This document shows, piece after piece, positions 1 to 5,741 of a stretch of 5,751 nucleotides of DNA (its first letter is position 1; each line of letters opens with the position of its first letter). Source of the DNA: Chloroflexota bacterium (GTDB lineage: Bacteria; Chloroflexota; Dehalococcoidia; DSTF01; RBG-16-68-14); assembly GCA_022573935.1 (NCBI GenBank), contig JACZTE010000077.1, positions 1 through 5,751 on the forward strand, read 5' to 3'. The notes under the pieces were generated by a model. The model was not told where the DNA came from. It saw only the letters and a list, made by a program, of their open reading frames with translations, and did no database searches. The position numbers were made by a program, and so were the translations under genes.

Positions 1-4
1 GATA

Positions 5-37
5 GTAGCGCGGGCGTAGCGCGGGGGCAACGCGGCG
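5..37. repeat. Short 11-base tandem repeat, about three units
   Basis: Two near-identical 11-base units (gtagcgcgggc at 5..15 and gtagcgcgggg at 16..26) are followed by a decayed third unit (gcaacgcggcg at 27..37, about 7 of 11 matching). The array lies at the window edge upstream of the lipoprotein promoter region, so its full extent and any link to an upstream gene cannot be judged. It may be simple GC-rich slippage sequence. Confidence 0.5.
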
Positions 38-55
38 AGGGGTTCTTTCGGGGGG

Positions 56-66
56 TATACTAGAAT
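56..66 (+). promoter_or_regulatory. Possible -10 element for the lipoprotein gene
   Basis: An AT-rich island in otherwise GC-rich DNA contains TATACT (56..61) directly followed by TAGAAT (61..66), each close to the TATAAT consensus. It lies 17 to 22 bases before the Shine-Dalgarno and 31 to 36 bases before the ATG, a sensible distance for a short leader. No convincing -35 hexamer is visible at 16 to 18 bases upstream, so the call is weak. Confidence 0.35.
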
Positions 67-82
67 GCGACAACGCGTCGAC

Positions 83-88
83 GAGGAG
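83..88 (+). promoter_or_regulatory. Ribosome binding site of the lipoprotein gene
   Basis: GAGGAG sits 8 bases before the ATG at 97, a strong match to the Shine-Dalgarno consensus at a good distance. It decides this start, which also places a signal peptide exactly at the N-terminus of the protein. Confidence 0.75.
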
Positions 89-96
89 CAGATGCG

Positions 97-825
97 ATGA
101 AGCGATGGACCGTAGTTCTGCTGCTGGCGGCGGCGCTGGCGGTCGCAGCATGCGGCAACGATGGATCACGCAGCGACTTGATCGCCACGGCGACGGATGG
201 GCCACAGATCACCACTACGCCGCTGCCGCCCACGCCCACCGCGCTTCCAACGTTCGCGGTCCCGCCCACCATCGGGCCCGCGCCCACCCCGGCGCCGGTA
301 ACGCCAATGCCAGCGGCCGAAGGCGGGCGGCCCGATTGCCCGCAGGGCTGGGCGGCCTACAGCGACCCGGACGGCTACTTCTCCATCTGCTACCCGCTCG
401 AGTGGTTTGCCACATATGGGGGGCCGTTCCATCCCGACTTTGGTACCTCCTTTGGATTACGGACATCCGAGCCTCCAGAAGCGCCGCCCGGCACGGTGAA
501 CATATCACTCACCTGGAAGAGGACGAGCTCGTATGACCTCGGTCTAACCACCGAGCGCTGCGATCTCGGTTACTTCTGGCCGGACGTGGAAGAGGTAACC
601 CTGACGCTGGCCGGGCGCAGCGTTCCCGCCTGTGTGAGCGAAGGCGTGGACTATGGAGACCCTCCGGCTGACGAAGGACCGCTGGTGCGCCGCACACGAG
701 CTGAGATCCCGCTTGGGCCGGGCGAAGGGTACCTTGTGTTCAGTATGACCGAGGTGCTGGGTGGCAATACGACGTTCAGGGAGGCGATCCCGCCCATACT
801 CGACTCGCTGCGGCTAGAGGAATAG
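97..825 (+). CDS. Putative secreted lipoprotein with Pro/Thr linker and PsbP-like C-terminal domain
   Basis: The 242-residue protein begins with Lys-Arg, a hydrophobic stretch at about 4..18 and a lipobox V16-A17-A18-C19, so it should be lipidated at Cys19 after signal peptidase II cleavage and held on the outer face of the membrane. Residues about 36 to 75 are a low-complexity Pro/Thr/Ala linker. The remainder (about 80..242) looks like one folded domain: YSDPDGYFSICYP at 88..100 followed by a Trp, and the ending ILDSLRLEE, recall the 'Y.dp..gfsf.yP..W' opening and 'il.Sfrf' ending of PsbP/DUF1795-like domains. That resemblance is from memory, not a search. The domain has four cysteines (81, 98, 155, 179) that could form two disulfides outside the cell. 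The gene is convergent with smc, 51 bases apart, and is probably transcribed alone. The molecular role is unknown. Confidence 0.85.
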   Translation: MKRWTVVLLLAAALAVAACGNDGSRSDLIATATDGPQITTTPLPPTPTALPTFAVPPTIGPAPTPAPVTPMPAAEGGRPDCPQGWAAYSDPDGYFSICYPLEWFATYGGPFHPDFGTSFGLRTSEPPEAPPGTVNISLTWKRTSSYDLGLTTERCDLGYFWPDVEEVTLTLAGRSVPACVSEGVDYGDPPADEGPLVRRTRAEIPLGPGEGYLVFSMTEVLGGNTTFREAIPPILDSLRLEE

Positions 826-862
826 CGTGCTTCGGGAACCCTGGTCGTCGGGTAGGCCCCGC

Positions 863-877
863 GCGGCGTTCGGCCGC
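863..877. terminator. Small hairpin between convergent genes (weak terminator candidate)
   Basis: GCGGC (863..867) and GCCGC (873..877) form a 5-bp GC stem with a 5-base loop, in the gap between the lipoprotein stop (823..825) and the smc stop (877..879 on the other strand). It could act for either gene because it is symmetric. There is no T-tract on either side, so it is not a canonical intrinsic terminator. Rho-dependent ends are equally possible. Confidence 0.25.
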
Positions 878-3800
878 TAGCTCGCCTGCACGTCGCTGAG
901 GCGGAGGGAGAGGACGGCGGAGGTGCTGTCCTCTCCCATGGAGATGCCGTAGATGGTGTCGGCCATCTCCACGGTGCGGCGGTTGTGGGTGATGATGATG
1001 AACTGCGTCTTCTGCGCTAAGTCGCGCAGGGCATTGGCGAAGCGGTCGACGTTCGAATCGTCCAGGGCGGCGTCCACCTCGTCCAGCACGCAGATGGGCG
1101 AGGGGTGGGTGTGGAGCAGCGCGAACAGGAGGGCGACGGCGGTGAGCGAGCGCTCGCCGCCGGAGAGCATGTTCAGCGAGCGCAGCTTCTTCCTGGGCGG
1201 CTGTGCCATGATCTCGATGCCGGGCAGCCGCTCCCCTTCGGCCTTCGTGAGCGTCAGCTCGGCCTGGCCGCCGCCGAAGAAGGTCTCGAAGTAGCGCTGG
1301 AACTCTCGGTTCACCTGCTGGAACGTGGCGGAGAAGCGCTCCTTGATGATGCGCTCCAGCTCCACGATCGCCTCCTGTAGCGAAGCCTCCGCCTGCCGCA
1401 AGTCGTCGAGCTGGCCGCTGAGGTAGTCGTACCGCTCGCGGTTCTCGGCGTAGTCGACCTGGGCCTGCTCGTTCACCGGGCCCAGCGAGCGGATCTCCGC
1501 CCGCAGCTCGGCGACGCGCTCCTTGAGGGCGGCGGGGTCGGTCTGAGCGCCGCCTCGCATCGGGGGCAGCTCCTCGTCGCCGCCTCGCGCCTCGGCCGGG
1601 CCTGTCGAAGCTGCCTCGGCCGGGCTGTCGGGCGAAGGCTCAGGCTCGGTTTCCAGAGGCGGCTCGGCGTCGCCTTCCGATGCCGGAGCCTCGGCTGAGC
1701 TTGTCGAAGCTGCCTCAGTGGTGAGCCAGTCAGGGGGCCCCGCATCGGCTTCCAGCGGCGTGATCTCGCCTTCGTCGGAAGGGCGAAAGCCATCTTCCTC
1801 CAGCCGCGCGCGCAGGGAATCGATCTCTTCGCTGCGGAGGCGAACGTTGGCTTCGGCATCGAGCCGCGCGCGCTCCGCGGCGAGGTCGCTCGAGCGGGCG
1901 GCGGCCACCTCGTCGTTGATCGTGCGCTGCCGCGACTCAAGCTGCTCCAGCGCGTGGCGGGCAGGCGCCAGCTCCTCGCTTGCGGCGGCGGCCTCCTGCG
2001 ACTTCTCCTCCAGCTCCTGCTGCGTCGCTTCCAGCCGTGCGAGCACCGCCTTCAGCTCCTCCTCCAGGCTGGCTGCCAGCTCTGTGCGCTTGGCCAGCTC
2101 CTGCTCCATGCGGGCCAGCGTGGCTGCCTGGCTGGTCTGTAGCTGGGACAGCGCCGCCTGCTCCGCCTCCAGCGTGGCGAGGCGGGTCGTGCGCTCGGCG
2201 GAGGCGCGGACGAGCGCCTCGTGCGTGGATGCTGCCTCCTCGACCTCGCCACGGAGCTGCTGGAGCGCCGCTTCGTGCTCCTGCGTCTGGCCGCGCGCGC
2301 TCTCGATATCACGACGGGCGGCGTCGAGGCCGCGCTCTGCCTCGCCAAGGGCGCGCTGGGCGTCGAGCCGGTGGGCGTGGATCGCGGCGAGGCGGGAGGC
2401 AGTGGCGGGTAGCCGCGACCGGTGCTGACGCAGCGCATCCTCCGCCTCTGCCAGGTCCGTCCGCATCCGATCGAGGTCGGCGGCCAGTGTGTCGCGGGCC
2501 TGTTGCGTTTCGGCCAACTCCCGCTGTGCTGTCTCCAGTGTGGCGGTTGCCTCTTGGTGGGAGGCGCGCAGCCGTTCCAGCTCGCCGGGTAGCTCGCCCA
2601 GGTCTCGCTGGTGGACGAAGGCGCGGCGGATCGCCTTGGCGCTGCCCGCGGTCAGAGAGCCCATCGGCCGCAGGAGGATGCCATCCAGCGTGACGATGCT
2701 GCCGAGACCGCGACGGAGCAGCCGCTTGGCGATGCCGAGGTTCTCCACGATGATCGTGCGGCCGAGCAGCGCATCGACCAGCGAGCGATAGCGGTGGTCA
2801 CAGCGCACCAGCTCCGAGGCGACGCCGATGACGCCGCGCTCTTCCATCAGGTTGAGCGCATGGCCGGGCTGCAGGTCGCTGAGGGGGAAGATGGTGGCGC
2901 GGCCCAGGTTTTCGCTGACCAGTAGCTCGACGGCGGCCAGAGCGTCATCCTCCGTTTCGACGACGATGGCGTGGAGGCTCTCGGCCAGGGCGGCTTCGAT
3001 CGCCCGCTCCAGGCCCTCCGGAACCCGAATGAGCTGGCCTACCATACCGGCCAAGCCGTGAATGTGGCTATCCGGCGTGGGCTCCTCGCCGGCCAGTTGG
3101 CCGCCGGCGGCCAGCAGCGCGCGCACGCCGGCGTCGGCGGCGGGCAGCTCGACGTCCGTCCCTTCGACGACCTCCAGCCGCGCCTGCGCCGACTCGATCT
3201 CGACGCTGAGCGTGCGAACTTCGTCCTGCTGGCGGGCAACGGCTGCCGACGCTTCGTTCAGGCGGATCTCGGTCTCGGAGAGGGTGCGCGTGGCCCGTCG
3301 GGCTAGGGGGGCAAGCTCGGTGTATCGTTCCTGTAGCGAAGCGAGTTCGCGCGCCCACGACTTGAGCGACACGAGGTGCTTCGCACGGGCTTCCTGCAGC
3401 GAGGCCAGTTCATCGCTTTGGCGCCGTTGCTGCTCGTCGAGAGCGGCGATGCGCGGCTCGGCCTCGGCCAGACGCGCGCTCGCATGCGCGGCGTTCTTCT
3501 CCCTCTCCAGCAGCAGCCGCCGGCGCTCGCGCAGCTCCGACTCGAGCCGCTCCAGCTCCTGGGCGTCCGCCTCCGGTATACGGGCGGCGGTGAGCTCTTG
3601 CTCCAGCGCCTGCCCGCGCTCGTCCTGCTGCCCGACGAGGAGGGTGAGCTCCTCGCTCTCCGGCCGCAGCACTTCGATCTCGCCGGCCAGCTCGTCACGC
3701 CGGCTCGTAAGCATGGATCGCCGTTCTTCGTCCATGGTGGTGCGCCGCTGGAGGTCGCGCCGATAATCCTCCAGGCTGCGCCCGGCCTCCAACCGGCCGG

Positions 3801-4650
3801 CGATATCGGTGCGGCGCTCCTCGATGGCGCTGGTGAGCGAGCCCATCGCCTCTTCGCAGGCCTGTAGCTCGCGGCGGACGCTGTCGAACTCCTCCTGGCG
3901 CTGGTCGCAGGCGGCGCGGGCGGCGGCCAGCGCCTCCTGGGCATCCTGCCACTGCTGGCCGAACCAGGTCTGGAGCGTCTCCGCCAGCTCGGCGCTGAGA
4001 CGGGCGTGGATCTCGGCCCGGTTCGCCTGGCGCTCCAATTGGCGCAACCGCGGCCCGATCTCCGAGACCAGCATTGAGATGCGCTCCAGGTTATCGAGGG
4101 TGGCGGCCAGCCGTCTGCTAGCTTCGTCGAGTTTGGTGCGGTGCAGGCGCACGTCGGCCGCCTGTTCGATCAGGCCGCGCCGATCCTCGGGCCGGAGGGT
4201 GAGCACCTCTTCGACCAGCCCCTGACCCATGAAGGCGTAGCTGTTCTGGCCCACCTGGGCCTTCATGAAGAGCTCGGTCACGTCCTTGAGCCGGACGCGG
4301 CTCTGATTGATGTAGTACTCGTTATCGCCGCTGCGATAGGCGCGCCGGCTCACGATTACCTCCTCGTACGCGAGGGGGAGCCAGCCGTCGCTGTTGTCGA
4401 GGACGATGCCTACCTCTGCCATCCCCTGTGCGGAGCGTTTGTCGCTGCCGCTGAAGATGACGTCCTCCGTCTTGCGGGCGCGGATGACGCGGTTGGCCTG
4501 CTCGCCGAGCACCCAGCGGATCGCGTCGGCGACGTTGGTCTTGCCGGAGCCATTGGGACCGACGACGCAGGTGACGCCCGGACTAAACTCGAACGTAAAG
4601 GGTGAGGCGAAGCTCTTGAATCCGTGTAGCTCCAGCCGCTTTAGATACAT
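877..4650 (-). CDS. smc: Chromosome segregation/condensin ATPase SMC
   Basis: SMC dimerises through its hinge and, with ScpA/ScpB partners (not in this window), forms the ATP-driven ring that compacts and segregates the nucleoid. The 1257-residue protein has the full family architecture. The N-terminal head carries Walker A GPNGSGKTN at 31..39, the R-loop arginine near R57 (IRARKTEDVIF, where many relatives have RGGK) and the Q-loop around Q143. Coiled coil runs about 165..500. The hinge is about 525..680, followed by returning coiled coil to about 950. The C-terminal head has LSGGERSLT from L1162, Walker B ICVLDEVDAALDD with D1190/E1191, and the H-loop H1222. Family members are usually about 1150 to 1200 residues. 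The excess is mainly a low-complexity segment at about 955..1040, just before the conserved LGPVN (1056..1060). The hinge motif reads MGSLTAGS (663..670), missing two common glycines. The ATG overlaps the rnc end by 10 bases and has no well-spaced Shine-Dalgarno, which suggests translational coupling. No ftsY follows. Confidence 0.97.
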   Translation of the reverse strand: MYLKRLELHGFKSFASPFTFEFSPGVTCVVGPNGSGKTNVADAIRWVLGEQANRVIRARKTEDVIFSGSDKRSAQGMAEVGIVLDNSDGWLPLAYEEVIVSRRAYRSGDNEYYINQSRVRLKDVTELFMKAQVGQNSYAFMGQGLVEEVLTLRPEDRRGLIEQAADVRLHRTKLDEASRRLAATLDNLERISMLVSEIGPRLRQLERQANRAEIHARLSAELAETLQTWFGQQWQDAQEALAAARAACDQRQEEFDSVRRELQACEEAMGSLTSAIEERRTDIAGRLEAGRSLEDYRRDLQRRTTMDEERRSMLTSRRDELAGEIEVLRPESEELTLLVGQQDERGQALEQELTAARIPEADAQELERLESELRERRRLLLEREKNAAHASARLAEAEPRIAALDEQQRRQSDELASLQEARAKHLVSLKSWARELASLQERYTELAPLARRATRTLSETEIRLNEASAAVARQQDEVRTLSVEIESAQARLEVVEGTDVELPAADAGVRALLAAGGQLAGEEPTPDSHIHGLAGMVGQLIRVPEGLERAIEAALAESLHAIVVETEDDALAAVELLVSENLGRATIFPLSDLQPGHALNLMEERGVIGVASELVRCDHRYRSLVDALLGRTIIVENLGIAKRLLRRGLGSIVTLDGILLRPMGSLTAGSAKAIRRAFVHQRDLGELPGELERLRASHQEATATLETAQRELAETQQARDTLAADLDRMRTDLAEAEDALRQHRSRLPATASRLAAIHAHRLDAQRALGEAERGLDAARRDIESARGQTQEHEAALQQLRGEVEEAASTHEALVRASAERTTRLATLEAEQAALSQLQTSQAATLARMEQELAKRTELAASLEEELKAVLARLEATQQELEEKSQEAAAASEELAPARHALEQLESRQRTINDEVAAARSSDLAAERARLDAEANVRLRSEEIDSLRARLEEDGFRPSDEGEITPLEADAGPPDWLTTEAASTSSAEAPASEGDAEPPLETEPEPSPDSPAEAASTGPAEARGGDEELPPMRGGAQTDPAALKERVAELRAEIRSLGPVNEQAQVDYAENRERYDYLSGQLDDLRQAEASLQEAIVELERIIKERFSATFQQVNREFQRYFETFFGGGQAELTLTKAEGERLPGIEIMAQPPRKKLRSLNMLSGGERSLTAVALLFALLHTHPSPICVLDEVDAALDDSNVDRFANALRDLAQKTQFIIITHNRRTVEMADTIYGISMGEDSTSAVLSLRLSDVQAS
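1589..1617. repeat. In-frame 29-base repeat, copy A
   Basis: It matches copy B (1688..1716) at 26 of 29 positions, the three differences all being transitions. The copies start exactly 99 bases apart, so both are read in the same smc frame; this one encodes EAASTGPAEA on the - strand. The - strand core CTTCGACAGGC resembles the dispersed palindromic 'TTCGACAGGCTCAG' type of bacterial repeat, recalled from general knowledge. Part of the unit is repeated 24 bases further on: 1590..1607 and 1614..1630 differ by one base deletion. Confidence 0.75.
1614..1630. repeat. Partial third repeat unit adjoining copy A
   Basis: These 17 bases repeat 1590..1607 except for one missing c. On the - strand they give the peptide SPAEA (1009..1013), echoing GPAEA in copy A. 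This points to local duplication inside the smc low-complexity segment. Confidence 0.6.
1688..1716. repeat. In-frame 29-base repeat, copy B
   Basis: This is the partner of copy A with 26 of 29 identical bases, encoding EAASTSSAEA in SMC. It contains a perfect small inverted repeat, AGCTT (1698..1702) gtcg AAGCT (1707..1711), which is decayed in copy A. The - strand reads GCTTCGACAAGCTCAGC, which resembles the widespread palindromic intergenic repeat family with the core TTCGACAAGCTCAG. Copy B therefore looks like the less degenerate copy. Confidence 0.75.
4641..4650 (-). other. rnc/smc stop-start overlap
   Basis: On the - strand ATGTATCTAA holds both the smc ATG (4650..4648) and the rnc TAA (4643..4641) in different frames. 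The only purine-rich sequence before the smc ATG (AGGCGG) directly abuts it, too close for a normal Shine-Dalgarno. Ribosomes finishing rnc probably re-initiate on smc, tying SMC output to RNase III translation. Confidence 0.7.
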
Positions 4651-5372
4651 CCGCCTGCGATCTTTCTTTTGCTTGTTGTGATTCGGGCCTCCACGCGGGG
4701 AAGCGCCTTGCGGGCAGCTTCTTTCTCGGCCTCCTGTTTGCTATTTCCTGTTCCCTTCCCCATAGTTCGGTCATCGATGACGACCTCGACGGTGAAGCGG
4801 CGGGCGTGATCCGGCCCAGAGGTTCCTACCAACTGGTAGCGGGGAGCGCTCTGGTAGTGCGATTGGCTGAGCTCTTGGAGCTTGGACTTCGGGTCGACGG
4901 GGAACGTCGCGTCGGCGGCCAGCTCGAACTCCGGCTTGAGCGAGCGGCGGACGAAACGGCGGGCGCTGGCGAGACCGCTATCGAGGAAGATGGCGCCGAC
5001 GATCGCTTCGTAGACGTGGGAGAGATTGGTGGGGCGAGCGCGGCCGCCGCCGGCCTCCTCGCCGCGCCCCAGCAGCAGCCCATCGCCCATCTTCAGCCGC
5101 CGGCCCGCCTTCGCCAGGGTGTCGCGGCGCACCAGATGCGTGCGCAGCTCGGTCAGCTTGCCCTCGTCCTGGTCAGGGTAGTCGTCGTAGAGCTCGTCAG
5201 CGACGACCAAGCCGAGAACGGCGTCGCCGAGGAACTCCATGCGCTCGTTCGACTGTCGAGCGTCGTTAGGATTTTCGTTGAGGTAGGAGCTGTGGACGAG
5301 CGCTTGCTGTAGGAGGGCGGGATTTTTGAATTTCACGCCCAGGCGCTCCTCAAGCGCGTTTCGTGTAGCCAA
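4641..5372 (-). CDS. rnc: Ribonuclease III
   Basis: RNase III is a homodimeric Mg-dependent endonuclease that cuts double-stranded RNA, chiefly rRNA precursors and some mRNAs. From the TTG at 5372 the protein has 243 residues, normal for the family. The catalytic domain (about 1..147) contains the signature NERMEFLGDAVL at 42..53 with E46 and D50, the DEGKLTELR block at 69..77, and E122 in YEAIVGAIFLDSG. The dsRNA-binding domain follows at about 161..226 (PKSKLQE, GPDHARRFTVEV, GKGTGNSKQEAEKEAARKAL), then a short basic tail. The metal-binding Asp normally found three residues before the last Glu (E. coli D114 in LADTVEA) is His119 here (LSHVYEA). The frame is open up to a TTG at 5555, but those 61 extra residues are Pro/Arg/Ser-rich, look non-coding and have no ribosome site, whereas 5372 has a Shine-Dalgarno 8 bases away. 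Its stop overlaps the smc start. Confidence 0.95.
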   Translation of the reverse strand: MATRNALEERLGVKFKNPALLQQALVHSSYLNENPNDARQSNERMEFLGDAVLGLVVADELYDDYPDQDEGKLTELRTHLVRRDTLAKAGRRLKMGDGLLLGRGEEAGGGRARPTNLSHVYEAIVGAIFLDSGLASARRFVRRSLKPEFELAADATFPVDPKSKLQELSQSHYQSAPRYQLVGTSGPDHARRFTVEVVIDDRTMGKGTGNSKQEAEKEAARKALPRVEARITTSKRKIAGGCI

Positions 5373-5380
5373 TTGGGATA

Positions 5381-5387
5381 CCCCTTC
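5381..5387 (-). promoter_or_regulatory. Ribosome binding site supporting the TTG start of rnc
   Basis: GAAGGGG on the - strand lies 8 bases before the TTG at 5372. No ATG or GTG occurs in frame between 5555 and 5372. The next downstream candidate, a GTG in the LGVKF region, would remove the first helix of the RNase III fold. This site therefore decides the start. Confidence 0.65.
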
Positions 5388-5527
5388 GATCGGAAAGACG
5401 CGACGGCGGCCAACACTGCGGTGGCTGCTGCCCGGCGGTTGTCCTTGTCCAGCGGAGAGAAGGATTGAGGACGGCGGGTTCGGATGACGATCGTTGCGTG
5501 GAGCGCTGGGTCGACCAGGGGTCGGGA

Positions 5528-5572
5528 GAGCGAGCCGTGATAGGTGTAGCGCCAATCACGCTATGTTCGCTC
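5528..5572 (-). promoter_or_regulatory. Two-part stem-loop in the rnc leader
   Basis: Outer arms GAGCGA (5528..5533) and TCGCTC (5567..5572) pair perfectly, and inner arms CGTGAT (5536..5541) and ATCACG (5555..5560) pair perfectly, giving 12 bp with an internal loop (2 and 6 bases) and a 13-base apical loop. A competing 5-bp hairpin is possible, TAGCG (5547..5551) with CGCTA (5559..5563), which would break the inner stem. Stems of this kind upstream of rnc can be RNase III targets, but function is inferred only. Confidence 0.5.
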
Positions 5573-5663
5573 CGTCGCGCTTGGGCCAACGCCCGCCTGC
5601 AGCGACACCACCGTCCTTTCGACGCCCCCGATCCTTGGGGGTCATCGTTGCTGTCGAGCTAGC

Positions 5664-5696
5664 ATTATCTTAGGAAGGAAGCCCGCCTCATGTCAA
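5664..5696 (-). promoter_or_regulatory. Sigma-70-type promoter of the rnc-smc operon
   Basis: On the - strand a perfect -35 TTGACA (5696..5691) is followed after 18 bases by TAAGAT (5672..5667). The overlapping GATAAT (5669..5664) is a better hexamer but at a 21-base spacing. Transcription should begin near 5655..5660, heading into rnc. This is the strongest promoter-like sequence in the window and lies in the only AT-richer patch of the upstream region. Confidence 0.6.
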
Positions 5697-5711
5697 GCCG
5701 CGCGCGCCAGC

Positions 5712-5741
5712 GGAGCCGTAACTCCCTGTTACACTGCCTCC
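5712..5741. promoter_or_regulatory. Imperfect palindrome upstream of the rnc promoter
   Basis: GTAAC (5718..5722) and GTTAC (5728..5732) form a perfect inverted repeat around a 5-base centre, flanked by GGAG (5712..5715) and CTCC (5738..5741), which also pair. It ends 16 bases upstream of the -35 element. It could be an operator, the hairpin of a terminator for a gene outside the window, or part of a divergent control region. Nothing in the window tells these apart. Confidence 0.4.

Larger units (their letters stand above)
1531..1788 (-). other. Low-complexity acidic/Pro/Ala segment encoded inside smc
   Basis: SMC residues about 955..1040 lack the heptad pattern of the flanking coiled coil. 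They are rich in Glu, Asp, Pro, Ala, Ser, Thr and Gly (for example ETEPEPSPDSP at 1000..1010), so they are probably disordered. The coil resumes around 1040 with ALKERVAELRAEIRSLGPVN. Many SMC proteins have a short break here, near the joint between the coiled coil and head, but this one is much longer than the usual spacing as I remember it. Two 29-base repeat copies lie within it and encode EAAST..AEA peptides. The reading frame stays open and the downstream head motifs are intact, so the segment appears tolerated. Confidence 0.75.
5373..5663 (-). other. Long untranslated leader of rnc-smc (inferred)
   Basis: About 290 bases lie between the predicted promoter and the rnc start. I see no credible gene here: the frames open across it start at TTG codons without ribosome sites and encode Arg/Pro/Ser-rich strings without family features. 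It holds several local hairpins on the RNA strand: CCCCC/GGGGG with a 7-base loop (5625..5641), GGGC/GCCC with a 4-base loop (5583..5594), and a two-part stem at 5528..5572. It does not match a riboswitch class I can name. Confidence 0.5.

Noticed and set aside
1..63. Possible tail of an upstream + strand gene (frame 1 open to the TAG at 61)
   Set aside because: Twenty codons without recognisable sequence, overlapping tandem repeats and the putative -10 element, are not enough to call a gene.
1718..3766. Long + strand open frames opposite smc (1718..2428, 1980..2693, 3062..3766)
   Set aside because: They are antisense frames kept open by GC-rich coiled-coil codons. Their products are Ser/Arg/Ala-rich strings without motifs, while the opposite strand encodes a full SMC.
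5373..5555. 61-residue N-terminal extension of RNase III from the TTG at 5555
   Set aside because: It is Pro/Arg/Ser-rich with no family similarity and no ribosome site, and it starts at the edge of the leader stem-loop. The TTG at 5372 has GAAGGGG 8 bases upstream and gives the normal family length.
5597..5616. T-box-like string GGTGGTGTCGC in the rnc leader
   Set aside because: About 10 of 14 positions match the T-box consensus as I recall it, but the ACC of the motif is changed, no specifier stem or terminator is evident, and rnc is not a typical T-box target.
5350..5662. Small frames in the leader on both strands (5350..5589 on -, 5465..5662 on +)
   Set aside because: Both begin at TTG without a Shine-Dalgarno and have compositions typical of translated non-coding GC-rich DNA.
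5699..5707. Alternating CGCGCGCGC run next to the -35 element
   Set aside because: Nine bases of CG alternation are expected by chance in DNA this GC-rich. No functional claim is supportable.
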